Source: a virus. From it: a stretch of DNA of 20,465 nt. The notes below the pieces were generated by a model, which saw only the letters and a list, made by a program, of their open reading frames with translations, ran no database searches and was not told where the DNA came from. Position 1 is the first letter of the stretch; the number at the start of each line of letters is the position of its first letter. The translations under genes were made by a program, and so were the position numbers. Positions 7,891-16,662 of this stretch are shown one piece after another. The stretch spans positions 1 to 20,465 of the IMG/VR virus record IMGVR_UViG_3300035099_000192; one strand, given 5' to 3'.

Positions 7891-9549
7891 ATGAAAACGG
7901 TTCAACAAATTTCTGGTCATCCTACAGGTTCAGACAAAACAATAATTGAACATCTTGCGGAAGAAGTTACTACTGTTGCTCATTGTTGGAAAATAGTACG
8001 CAAAGATGGAACGATTTTAGGATTTACTGATGCTGATATTGATATAACTTTTGATGATGGAGATGGAAATGATGTTACTTATGTTTCGATAGTAGGACAT
8101 ACAACTTCGGCTATTGTAACTGCTACTGGTCTGGAAGTAGATAATGTTGAAATTATGTCTTTTTTGTCTTCTGATTATATTAGTGAAGCTGATTTGATGG
8201 CGGGATTATATGACGGAGCATTGCTTAATATTTATTTGGTAAACTATAAGGACTTGACTCAGGGTTATCTTATCCTTGCTGGAGGATGGAAATTTGGTGA
8301 GGCGACACTACAAGATTATCAATTCAAAGTTCAAGTAGAAAGTAAAACCAAATTATTGGAACAGAAAGTAGGTGAAATCTTTTCTCCTACATGCAGGGCT
8401 GAATTTGGTGATGGAAGATGTAAAGTAAAAACCCAGCCAGAAGCTCTTGATGATTACTGGCTTCCTTTCACTGAATACACTCTTCCAAAAACAATCAGAT
8501 TTGCTGATGAGGAAGGAAATCGGGTCTGGACAAATAGAAGGTATGTATTAGTACAAACAGGAAGGTCAGGGACAAAATGTCCATTCAAGCCATATACTGT
8601 TGAACAGGATGGAACAATTCGTCCTGAAAATTATGCAGTAAATGATCCTGATCCTGAAAATTCAATTATTGATGATGGTGGAAAGGGGGCAACTGGATAT
8701 GCAGTAATGAAGTCCCCTCCAAATAACGATCAAGTAGATCATGTTGAGATGATAGATCAGGGGGAAGGATATGTTAGTGCTAGTGTTGAATTTATTGGGG
8801 ATGTTGCAGAGGGAGGACATTTTGCTACAGGAACACCTATAATTAATCCAAATACCCATAAAATAACAGAAGTGACAATTACTGATAGTGGTGATGGATA
8901 CATTCTTCCACCAAAAGTTAAGTTTACTGATACTGGTGGATGTAAATGGAGAGTTGAATATGCTGACTTAGTCTATCGGTATCCCAACACTTATTATTAC
9001 AACAATAAACGGGGGTATGGGGCAGAAATTTGCAGGGTTGCAGCTAATCCTTATAACAACAGAAGATATAAATTAACTACGCAAGGAAAGAGTGGAAGTG
9101 GGACGCCATCATGGAATACTACCATAGGAGGAACAACAACAGATGGAACGGTAGTGTGGACATGTGAAAAAGCCTGTTATATTACTAATGGAGTGGTGTC
9201 TAGTTTGGGTTCTGATGCCTATAGGATATTTATTGATAGTAATCGTCCAGAAACAACTACAGATTGGTTTAGCTATGGATATGTTATTTGGAAGGCATTG
9301 CGGGTTAATGGATCGGCGTGTGCAAATGCTGGGAGAAAGATGGAAATCAAGGATTACGATGGCGCTGGAAAATTTACATTGTTCCTTGCTATGCCTAATG
9401 CTATTGCTATTGGAGATCAGTTTTATGCCTTTGTGGGTTGTAACAAAACAAAGGGAGATTGTCAAAGTAAATTTGATAACTATCTCAATTTTCGTGGAGA
9501 ACCATATGTTCCTGGTACTGATGAATTATTAATGCATAAGAAAAAATAA
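7891..9549 (+). CDS. DUF2163 tail hub protein with Fe-S cysteines and large insertion
   Basis: The N-terminal 180 residues and the C-terminal 70 are a DUF2163/phage BR0599-type hub protein (RcGTA gp13-like, related to lambda gpL). Four cysteines, C168 (SPTCRAEFGDGRC), C177, C517 (FVGCNKTKGDC) and C524, have pair spacings of 9 and 7, like the Fe-S ligands reported for lambda gpL. The FDNYLNFRGEPYVPG ending is the family hallmark. The usual length is about 270-300 residues; this one has 552. The extra part, about residues 190-480, lies between the cysteine pairs. It holds two units of the type [VI]-x-[MI]-x-D-x-G-x-GY (VEMIDQGEGY, VTITDSGDGY) and a PSWNTTIGGTTTDGTVVW element common in phage surface proteins. 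The likely role is a ring below the distal tail protein, with surface-exposed decorations. The ATG has a modest AGAAGG site; the 51 bases before it hold no clear gene. Confidence 0.85.
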   Translation: MKTVQQISGHPTGSDKTIIEHLAEEVTTVAHCWKIVRKDGTILGFTDADIDITFDDGDGNDVTYVSIVGHTTSAIVTATGLEVDNVEIMSFLSSDYISEADLMAGLYDGALLNIYLVNYKDLTQGYLILAGGWKFGEATLQDYQFKVQVESKTKLLEQKVGEIFSPTCRAEFGDGRCKVKTQPEALDDYWLPFTEYTLPKTIRFADEEGNRVWTNRRYVLVQTGRSGTKCPFKPYTVEQDGTIRPENYAVNDPDPENSIIDDGGKGATGYAVMKSPPNNDQVDHVEMIDQGEGYVSASVEFIGDVAEGGHFATGTPIINPNTHKITEVTITDSGDGYILPPKVKFTDTGGCKWRVEYADLVYRYPNTYYYNNKRGYGAEICRVAANPYNNRRYKLTTQGKSGSGTPSWNTTIGGTTTDGTVVWTCEKACYITNGVVSSLGSDAYRIFIDSNRPETTTDWFSYGYVIWKALRVNGSACANAGRKMEIKDYDGAGKFTLFLAMPNAIAIGDQFYAFVGCNKTKGDCQSKFDNYLNFRGEPYVPGTDELLMHKKK

Positions 9550-9550
9550 G

Positions 9551-9967
9551 ATGCCTACAAGACAAGAAATCGTTGATGAAGCCCGTAGTTGGTTAGGTAC
9601 TCCCTTTAAGCATAGAGGGAGAACAAAAGGAAAGGCTGTGGATTGTGTAGGTGTAGGCGTAAAAACGCTGGAAGCGAAAATGGGGTGGACAGATATAGAT
9701 GTCAAAGACTATTCCAGATTGGGAAATTCAAAATTATTATTAGAACTTTTGCTTAAATACCTTGTGCCAAAACCTGTAAAAGATAAGAAACCAGGAGATA
9801 TTGCTTGGATGAAACTTGATGATAATGAGCCCACTCATATTGGAATTATTTCTGACAAGGGGATCATTCATGCTACTGTAGAAGCAAGACGATGTGTTGA
9901 ACACCCAATAGATGATTATTGGGAAAGTCGTATCATTAGAATTTTTGAGATACCTGGGGTAATGTAG
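9551..9967 (+). CDS. NlpC/P60 cell-wall peptidase of the tail tip
   Basis: A 138-residue cysteine peptidase of the phage NlpC/P60 type (TIGR02219-like, RcGTA gp14-like). Catalytic residues are visible: C32 in AVDCVGVG, H96 in PTHIGII, and H107 in GIIHAT as the third, polar member. The opening EIVDEARSWLGTPFKHRGR is the family start, and KKPGDIAWM precedes the active-site histidine strand as usual. The expected activity is cleavage of peptide stems in peptidoglycan during infection, carried in the tail tip; there is no signal peptide. The start is one base after the hub stop, and only 3 bases separate its stop from the next ATG, so the tail-tip genes form one translational unit. Confidence 0.9.
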   Translation: MPTRQEIVDEARSWLGTPFKHRGRTKGKAVDCVGVGVKTLEAKMGWTDIDVKDYSRLGNSKLLLELLLKYLVPKPVKDKKPGDIAWMKLDDNEPTHIGIISDKGIIHATVEARRCVEHPIDDYWESRIIRIFEIPGVM

Positions 9968-9970
9968 AAA

Positions 9971-12900
9971 ATGGAATTGTCATTTGGATTGACTTTTGTA
10001 GTTCTTTTTTTTATTGTTATTGGATGTTTTACTATTTATTTTCTTGTCAAGAAGAAATTACATGTCAAATCATGGAACATTCACGATACTCCTACGACAG
10101 AACCTTGGCTTTTTGCAGCATTTCTTATAATTGCAGCAGTTTCTTCCATTGGAAACACTATTTATAATCTTGTCAAGGGTAAACCGAATGTTGAAGGATT
10201 TAAGATTCACGATATTCCTATAAACGCTTCAACCTATGGAACAACAATTCCAGTGATTTATGGTGGAGATCGTGTCCCTGGAAACTTAATTTGGACAGAG
10301 GGAATAAAACAACATAAAAATACTGATAACGTGTCTGGCGGTTGTGGTGGAGGGGGATCGGTAACTACCTATTATTATACCTGTACATTTATTATGGCTT
10401 TTTGTCAGGGACCAATGGCGAAAGTCCTGCGTATTTGGGGTGATACAAAATTAATTTATGATATTACTTTAGGAAACGAAAAAGTAACGAAAATAAAAGG
10501 TATTAAAAATACAGTCTTCTATCCTGGATCTGAAGATCAATATCCTGATCCTGACATGGCTGCAACTTTAGGTACAGACATTCCTGCTGGAAGAGGAATG
10601 TGTTGTATAAAATTTAAAGACTTGGAATTAGGTCAATTTGGAAATAGAATTCCTAATATTACAGCAGAGATCGTATATCAGGCTAAATCAGCAGAAGAAA
10701 CAAATGTCTGGAGTGATTTTGATCAGACAGATACCACAAATTCATTGGTTGTTGTCAAGAGTAATAGAATGGATAATATGGCGATCCTTCCTGATAATCA
10801 TATATTAGTTTTAGATGTTGGTGGTTCTGAAAAAGTGGGAGGATGGTGGTCTATCCCATTAGTAGCTACTCAAGATGAAGAAACAGGACAACCTGCTCTT
10901 AATATTGCTCCGATAAAAGGAATTGGAGATAGTAGTAATGATCACAGTACTTTAGTTGCTGGTTATTGGACAGGAGGTGGACCAGTAGGGGGATGGGTGA
11001 TTTTTACCAGTACACAACATTCGAAAAATACCGACCAATGGTTTCCCTTCATACGAGATGACCAAAATGGGGGTTTGATTGGAAGTCAAATAGGACAAAA
11101 TACAGGTGTTGGCTACCCAATAATAGAAGGAATTCCAGAAGGCTACCCAGCTTTTACCCGTCTTCAAGTAAATAATGACCCCGCGGGCAATAACCCATTT
11201 TTGTGGGGAGTAACTACTGATAGAAAAAAATTATTAGTTTGGGACAAAAATACTTTGTATCCCATGTGGAAGTTTCATGCGACTAATAATTCCTATTTTC
11301 TGGATTTATCTAATGCCAATGCCCACTATGGTTATGAAATGACTAACTACAGAATTATGCAAATAGCTATAGATAGGTTTGGGAATGCCTGGATTGTTGC
11401 CGTAAATCCTGATAATGTGAAGAAATGTCGTTTGATAAAAATAGAAATTAAGAGCGTTGTTATGCCTAAGAAGGCAAAGGATCTGGCATCGGTTACACAA
11501 GACAATTTTGGGAGTATTAGGTTTACACAGCTTGAAACAGAAGTAGAACCAGGAGTAAAAACATATTTACCTTATTATGATTTTAATTGGAAGTGGCAAT
11601 ACTGTGGACATGATTGGGATACCACTTTTGTCATCAAGGCTGCAAATAGGATAACAATAGACACCCAATCAGATATTTTTATAATAGGAACAACAATTAA
11701 TGATTTAGAAAGCCAAGATGATGGGAATGGAAGATTGGTATCATGGACACTTGCCAATGCTGATACTGCTGTAAAAACTTTTCCACTTCAGTCATGGACA
11801 GTAGGACACGAACCATCAGGAATAACAGATCCTGTTTTTATATTAGATACATATGATGGAACAGGTCAAGGTCTTGGAGATGGTGATCTTAGTGGTTTCG
11901 ATTGTTGGTCGGCTTTCAATGCAGGTCCTAAAAACAATAAATTATGGGTTCGTGGTTGGTATAAGAGTAAAGATGAGAAAGACGAAAACGGAAATCCTGT
12001 TAATGCTTGTGATGTCATAGAAATTGATACAAAGGATGGAACATTAGTTCGTTCTATAAATTTGGATCCTGATATATTTTATGGGGGCGTTTTTGATCCT
12101 GTTTTTATGGCTTTCTGGAGTTGGAGGAAATATACTACATATGATATTTATGGTAGTCCTATTTATTCCTATCGGTTGATTAAACATTCTTTAGATAGAG
12201 GAGAAAATGAACCCCCAGCTTTGTCTGAGGTGCTTACAGACCTTTGTAATAAGGTGGGAATAGATAGTTCTGAAGTTGATTTCTCTGCGTTGGATGATAT
12301 TTTTATTTCTGGTTGGGGTATATTACAACGAACATCCTTAAAAGAAGCAATAGAACCTTTACAAGCTGTTTACTTTTTTGACATTGTAGAAATAGATGGA
12401 AAACTTGTAGCAGTAAAACGACAAGGTAAAACATCTATTGCAACTATTGAAGATTATGAAATGGGTATACATGAGCCAGGTCAAGATACTCCTGACACTA
12501 TGCAGAAACAGATTATGAATGAGATTGACCTTCCAAAACAAATAGACTTGAAATACATAGATGCAAATTCTAATTATCATCAAGATGTCCAATCGTCTCT
12601 TCGCAGGACTGTCAATACTGACGAAATGATGACAATTGATCTTCATTTGGTTCTTACTGATAGCGAAGCCAAAACGTTTGTTGAACAACTTCTATATATA
12701 ACTTGGAAAGAAAGAGTCCTATTTACATTTAGCCTTCCACCAAAATATTGTTATCTTACCCCTACTGATGTTATTACGGTAAATAATAATAAGAGTGGAG
12801 CTGTTCATATCATCAGATTGACTAAAATGACTTATGGGTCTAATGGTGAAATAAAATGTGAAGGGCGTCCAGAAGAACTTTCAATATATGATCTTGTTGC

Positions 12901-14095
12901 TATTGGTGGTGCTAATGAACCAAATGAACCCCCAGCAATCGAAGATCCTGGGCCCACTAAATTTTTCTTGTTAGATTCCCCATTACTTGCAGATTCTCAT
13001 GATATGTATAAGGCTTCTGGTTACTATGTGGCAGCCTGCGGCATAGATCCTGATTGGAAATCCGCCATGTTGTGGAAGAGTTTAGACTCTGGAATACACT
13101 GGCAAGAACTTATGCTCTTAAATAAGATTTCTATGATAGGTATTCTTACTAAGGATTTGGGTGCTCCTGTACGAACAACCGTATGGGATCGGAAGAACAC
13201 CATTACGTTAAGAGGATTTTCTAAAGGGGCTTATTCTTCTGATAATACCGAATTTGAACTTCAATCAGCTGATTCGGACCTAGATGTTTTTAATGGTGCT
13301 AATCTTGCCATGATTGTTTATGAGAGCGTAGAAGAAGGAAGTCCATATAAGAAATTTGTGTTTGGCGAATTGTTACAGTTCAAAACAGCTACTGTTAATG
13401 AAGATGGGACATGGGAGCTTTCTAATTTGCTACGTGGAAGAAAAGGCAGAGAAACAAATCTAGCTCATCCGAATGGTTCTTATTTTATCCTTATAACTGA
13501 CAGCAATTTAAACAATCTCATTCACAGAATTAATGATAGTGATAGTTTGTTTGTAGACCGAGTTTACAAAGCCGTGAGCACGGGTTGGAACTTTGAGAGT
13601 GGTCAACAGGCATGGTTTAAAAACAAGGGCATGGATAAAAAACCTCTGTCTCCTGTTCATATCACTTCTGTCACCGATTCTGAAACTGGAGATGTAACAA
13701 TCTCTTGGATTCGTAGAGATAGAAAAGGACAGGGATGGTTGAACGTTATGGGAGTTCCCATGAGTGAAACCGTTGAACAGTATGAGATTGTTATTTATAT
13801 TCCTGAAGAGGTTGTTACTTGGGATGATGTTATCCAAGCTTATGTTGATTATGCTAATGGTAATATAACTTGGTCAGAAGTTATAGCTGTTTATAATGCT
13901 TATACAAATCAGGATAATGTACCTTATAGGACGCATACTTATCAATCAAATTTAAATACTCCATCGTTTGTTTATACACGAGATGCTATGATTCAGGATT
14001 TTGGTTCTGTTCCACAGAATTTCTGGGTAGGAATAGCCCAGATTTCTGATCTGGTTGGAGCAGGAGATTATGGATACAAATTAATTATGGTGTAA
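9971..14095 (+). CDS. Giant tail hub/'megatron' protein (lambda J / RcGTA gp15-like)
   Basis: A 1374-residue baseplate hub protein. It has two hydrophobic segments (about 5-26 and 46-67), then the family core STYGTTIPVIYGGDRVPGNL (87-106), a Gly/Cys-rich strip VSGGCGGGGS and the ...GQFGNRIPNITAEIVY end of the first hub domain (about 220-236). Residues about 245-745 are an insertion of repeated beta units that looks like a propeller (for example ILPDNHILVLDVGG, FGNAWIVAVN, QSDIFIIGTTI, KLWVRGWYK). The phage-tail core resumes at PALSEVLTDLCNKVGID (about 748) and ends with LSNLLRGRKGRETNLAHPNG (about 1146-1165). A fibronectin-III-like domain fills about 1225-1374 and contains a helical tandem repeat. 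No TIM-barrel hydrolase like that of RcGTA gp15 was recognised. Role: closes the tail tube and forms the tip that meets the cell envelope. Confidence 0.87.
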   Translation: MELSFGLTFVVLFFIVIGCFTIYFLVKKKLHVKSWNIHDTPTTEPWLFAAFLIIAAVSSIGNTIYNLVKGKPNVEGFKIHDIPINASTYGTTIPVIYGGDRVPGNLIWTEGIKQHKNTDNVSGGCGGGGSVTTYYYTCTFIMAFCQGPMAKVLRIWGDTKLIYDITLGNEKVTKIKGIKNTVFYPGSEDQYPDPDMAATLGTDIPAGRGMCCIKFKDLELGQFGNRIPNITAEIVYQAKSAEETNVWSDFDQTDTTNSLVVVKSNRMDNMAILPDNHILVLDVGGSEKVGGWWSIPLVATQDEETGQPALNIAPIKGIGDSSNDHSTLVAGYWTGGGPVGGWVIFTSTQHSKNTDQWFPFIRDDQNGGLIGSQIGQNTGVGYPIIEGIPEGYPAFTRLQVNNDPAGNNPFLWGVTTDRKKLLVWDKNTLYPMWKFHATNNSYFLDLSNANAHYGYEMTNYRIMQIAIDRFGNAWIVAVNPDNVKKCRLIKIEIKSVVMPKKAKDLASVTQDNFGSIRFTQLETEVEPGVKTYLPYYDFNWKWQYCGHDWDTTFVIKAANRITIDTQSDIFIIGTTINDLESQDDGNGRLVSWTLANADTAVKTFPLQSWTVGHEPSGITDPVFILDTYDGTGQGLGDGDLSGFDCWSAFNAGPKNNKLWVRGWYKSKDEKDENGNPVNACDVIEIDTKDGTLVRSINLDPDIFYGGVFDPVFMAFWSWRKYTTYDIYGSPIYSYRLIKHSLDRGENEPPALSEVLTDLCNKVGIDSSEVDFSALDDIFISGWGILQRTSLKEAIEPLQAVYFFDIVEIDGKLVAVKRQGKTSIATIEDYEMGIHEPGQDTPDTMQKQIMNEIDLPKQIDLKYIDANSNYHQDVQSSLRRTVNTDEMMTIDLHLVLTDSEAKTFVEQLLYITWKERVLFTFSLPPKYCYLTPTDVITVNNNKSGAVHIIRLTKMTYGSNGEIKCEGRPEELSIYDLVAIGGANEPNEPPAIEDPGPTKFFLLDSPLLADSHDMYKASGYYVAACGIDPDWKSAMLWKSLDSGIHWQELMLLNKISMIGILTKDLGAPVRTTVWDRKNTITLRGFSKGAYSSDNTEFELQSADSDLDVFNGANLAMIVYESVEEGSPYKKFVFGELLQFKTATVNEDGTWELSNLLRGRKGRETNLAHPNGSYFILITDSNLNNLIHRINDSDSLFVDRVYKAVSTGWNFESGQQAWFKNKGMDKKPLSPVHITSVTDSETGDVTISWIRRDRKGQGWLNVMGVPMSETVEQYEIVIYIPEEVVTWDDVIQAYVDYANGNITWSEVIAVYNAYTNQDNVPYRTHTYQSNLNTPSFVYTRDAMIQDFGSVPQNFWVGIAQISDLVGAGDYGYKLIMV
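10043..10093 (+). repeat. Hub N-terminal duplication, copy 1
   Basis: 51 bases coding LVKKKLHVKSWNIHDTP. About 36 of 51 bases match the copy 126 bases downstream, in the same frame; CTTGTCAAG and ATTCACGATA are identical in both. Confidence 0.65.
10169..10219 (+). repeat. Hub N-terminal duplication, copy 2
   Basis: 51 bases coding LVKGKPNVEGFKIHDIP, which leads straight into the conserved STYGTTIPVIYGG core. This copy is the one that matches the family; copy 1 looks like the added unit. Each copy follows a hydrophobic segment. Confidence 0.65.
13814..13915 (+). repeat. Two tandem 17-residue W-x2-V-x3-Y-x2-Y units in the hub C terminus
   Basis: Codons 1282-1315 read VTWDDVIQAYVDYANGN then ITWSEVIAVYNAYTNQD: period 51 bases. 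W1284/W1301, V1287/V1304, Y1291/Y1308 and Y1294/Y1311 repeat exactly. The pair interrupts a fibronectin-III-like domain between the strand YEIVIY and RTHTYQSN and looks like a small helical hairpin. Confidence 0.65.
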
Positions 14096-14096
14096 T

Positions 14097-16580
14097 ATGG
14101 CAAGAACTCCAAAACTAAATCTGAATAAAATATATCCTCAACAGGAAGACAATGAAGGAAAAATAACTGATTCCTTTCGTATTCTGGATTCATTAGTACA
14201 ACCTTCAGTTCTTGATATGAATTTGAACTCTCCACCTGCAAATCCAAACGAAGGTGATTGTTATGTGGTAGGAACATCTCCTACAGGGGCGTGGGCTGGA
14301 CATAAGAACCACATAACTGAATATTATGAAGGTGAATGGAGGTTTATCGTCCCTCGTAATGGTTGGATGGTTTGGGCTATTGATGAAGGGAAAGCTTATT
14401 ATTTTGATGTGGACCGATGGAAAAAAGCCATTGGCTGGTCTGCAGAAATTGGTACAACTGATTTAGAAAATTTTGCCGTTGATGCATCTAAATTATGGAC
14501 TAATGTAATTATGCTAGAAGGAGATACATGGACATTCACTAGTGGGAAGTTAACATGGAATCAGCACAATCTCTATTTAAATGGAACAAAATATGTTATT
14601 GCAGCAGGAGTATTACCAGATACAAATAAAAGATATGTGTATTGGAGGAAAGGTGCTCCCACTATCTATTTATCATCTACTTCTCATCCTGCTGATAATG
14701 GGACAATAAATAGTGATCCTAGTAGTGCTAATTATGGATTTCTGATAGCAATTCAATATGGAGCAAATAGTTATGAGCTTGCTTGGAACTCCTTTGCGAA
14801 TGCTGTAATAGGAACTGCTTATATTTCAGATGCAGCTGTTACTAATGCCAAGATTGCGAGCATATCTGCGGATAAAATAACTGTTGGAGATATTGATACC
14901 GCACGAATGCAGGGCAATGCTGCGAATGCTGTAAATGCAGGCTATGTTAAGATCATTCCTGGACAAGTTCTAATTTCTGGAAATACCTCACTTTCTGATT
15001 GGAGACATGGTACTGATTATACAAAAATAGCGGGAGCAGCTATTTATACAGGTTCAATCACAGCAGATAAGATAACTATAGGTAATAGAAATATTGCTAT
15101 ATCAGGATTAGGATTTTATACCCATCCATCTTATCCAAACAAACTATTTTGGGAAGCTGGAACAATTTCTTATCTTGATGACAATTTGACTCCTGTTACC
15201 AAGAACATAAGTGCTAATGCCCCACCAAATGGAGTACAATGGACAAATGGGACAATCTGGATATATTGGGTTAAGGATGCTACTACATTGAGTTCGGGGA
15301 CAGTTTCTCAGGCATTTGGAGATGCCAATCATCCGAATAATCTGGTTTTGGGTAGTTATAGTGGAGGAAAAAGTTATGTAGAAAATTATGGTCGAACAAT
15401 CATAGATGGTAGTCATATAACAACAGGAACAATTCAATCATCTGATGGTAATGTCTATTTTAATCTCGATAATGCTACTATATCTGTTAATAAATTAGGT
15501 GGATTACATATATTAGGTAGTGGTGGAATAGCTATCGATGATGGTGGCGATATTGCTGTAGAAACTACCACTTCTGATACGGGGGAGCTTTATTGGTGGA
15601 GAGAAGATGCTTATACAGGAACTAAAAAACTTCTTCGTATGTATGCATCATACGAAAAACAAGAACCAATTCCAGGAAGTCCTGCATATCTAAATTATGT
15701 TTATGTTAAAGGTGTTGCTGGTACTAATTCGACTGAGACGTTGGAAGTTTCTGCTTTTAATTATATTGGTATTACTGCCATTAATAAGATTTCTTTTACT
15801 GTTCCTTCTTTTGATTTAACTGGTACATTTCGTCTAACTGGAAATGCTTCATTAGGTGGGAAATATTACACTTTTCCTACTACAGGCACAGTGGGAAATT
15901 TTTTAAAGATTGCAAGTGGAACTGGTACAAGTAGTGATCCTTTTATACTTAATTGGGCTACTGTAAGCGGTGGCGGGGATGTATATAAATCTGGCTCTCC
16001 TGCTGCTAATCAAGTTGCCTTCTGGACTGATGGAACTCATATTGGCGGTTATTCTGGTTTTACTTATGACTCTTCTAATGGTGTCCTTACCGTAGCAGGA
16101 AGCATAAATACTCCTGTTTTTGCAAGGGGAAGCGGTCAACACTTTGATTGGAATATTGGTTCTGTAAATAGGATGTATCTTTTTGCAGACTCTTGGGGAA
16201 TTCAACTTACCAGTGGAGGACTTGCAAGTTTTACTTCTGGTAATACAACTTTTACTGTATACGATACAGCAGGTGGTGGAGTTTATTTTCAGGCTGGATA
16301 CTCTAATGCCTATCATCGTTTCCAAATTCTGGATGCAGGTGGCTCAAATCGAAATGTTGCTATTTTTGGTTTAAATACTATTAGTTTAGGCTGGACTTCA
16401 ACAAACAGAGTAAATTTCATTGCTGGCGCAACCTCACCCAGTGTTCCTCCAAACGGGGCTACTGGATCGCCTGGTATCTGGAGATATGGAATTAATAGTG
16501 ATTCCTGGTTAGGAACTCCAAATGGTTGGCTTGATGTACAGATAAATGGAACTGCTGCAAAAATCCCTTACTATATATAA
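14097..16580 (+). CDS. Tail fibre / receptor-binding protein with N-terminal DUF2793 domain
   Basis: An 827-residue protein whose first 115 residues are a DUF2793 domain (RTPKLNLNKI, NSPPANPNEGDCYVVGTSPTG, YYEGEWRFIVPRNGW), found at the base of phage fibres. Two diverged copies of one beta module follow, about residues 141-264 and 335-448, each with a WIYW/YVYW-type strand and each ending in a short helix-strand motif (SISADKITVGDI, GSITADKITIG, HITTGTIQSSDG). The rest is Gly/Ser/Thr/Asn-rich beta structure of trimeric fibre type, with GGDVYKSGSPAANQVAFWTDG near 625-645. It ends in WLDVQINGTAAKIPYYI, a common fibre end that is not an intramolecular chaperone. The start is one base after the hub stop. 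The role, host recognition, is inferred from domains and position. The receptor is unknown. Confidence 0.82.
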   Translation: MARTPKLNLNKIYPQQEDNEGKITDSFRILDSLVQPSVLDMNLNSPPANPNEGDCYVVGTSPTGAWAGHKNHITEYYEGEWRFIVPRNGWMVWAIDEGKAYYFDVDRWKKAIGWSAEIGTTDLENFAVDASKLWTNVIMLEGDTWTFTSGKLTWNQHNLYLNGTKYVIAAGVLPDTNKRYVYWRKGAPTIYLSSTSHPADNGTINSDPSSANYGFLIAIQYGANSYELAWNSFANAVIGTAYISDAAVTNAKIASISADKITVGDIDTARMQGNAANAVNAGYVKIIPGQVLISGNTSLSDWRHGTDYTKIAGAAIYTGSITADKITIGNRNIAISGLGFYTHPSYPNKLFWEAGTISYLDDNLTPVTKNISANAPPNGVQWTNGTIWIYWVKDATTLSSGTVSQAFGDANHPNNLVLGSYSGGKSYVENYGRTIIDGSHITTGTIQSSDGNVYFNLDNATISVNKLGGLHILGSGGIAIDDGGDIAVETTTSDTGELYWWREDAYTGTKKLLRMYASYEKQEPIPGSPAYLNYVYVKGVAGTNSTETLEVSAFNYIGITAINKISFTVPSFDLTGTFRLTGNASLGGKYYTFPTTGTVGNFLKIASGTGTSSDPFILNWATVSGGGDVYKSGSPAANQVAFWTDGTHIGGYSGFTYDSSNGVLTVAGSINTPVFARGSGQHFDWNIGSVNRMYLFADSWGIQLTSGGLASFTSGNTTFTVYDTAGGGVYFQAGYSNAYHRFQILDAGGSNRNVAIFGLNTISLGWTSTNRVNFIAGATSPSVPPNGATGSPGIWRYGINSDSWLGTPNGWLDVQINGTAAKIPYYI

Positions 16581-16590
16581 AGGAGGCTCT

Positions 16591-16662
16591 ATGCAACCCA
16601 TAATTGAAAAATTTAAATTATTAAAAATTGAAGAAAAGAAGAAGGCGTCCTATGGAAAATGA
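16591..16662 (+). CDS. Possible 23-residue micro-ORF with strong Shine-Dalgarno
   Basis: AGGAGG (16581-16586) lies 4 bases before an ATG that opens a 23-codon frame, MQPIIEKFKLLKIEEKKKASYGK. Its stop overlaps the start region of the next gene. This is the best ribosome site in the region, better placed than that of the gene behind it. It may be a real small protein or a leader that feeds ribosomes to the next start by coupling. The sequence is a lysine-rich amphipathic helix. No family was recognised. Confidence 0.4.
   Translation: MQPIIEKFKLLKIEEKKKASYGK

Noticed and set aside
9164-9532. Open frame of about 120 codons overlapping the hub gene on the same strand
   Set aside because: It lies wholly inside the DUF2163 gene in another frame, and its translation has no domain sense while the hub frame carries family motifs there.
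1502-14095. The whole locus as a gene transfer agent
   Set aside because: Although the gene order is GTA-like, the homing endonuclease, very long tape measure, fibre variants and nearby Rad50-like replication gene fit an active or recent phage genome.
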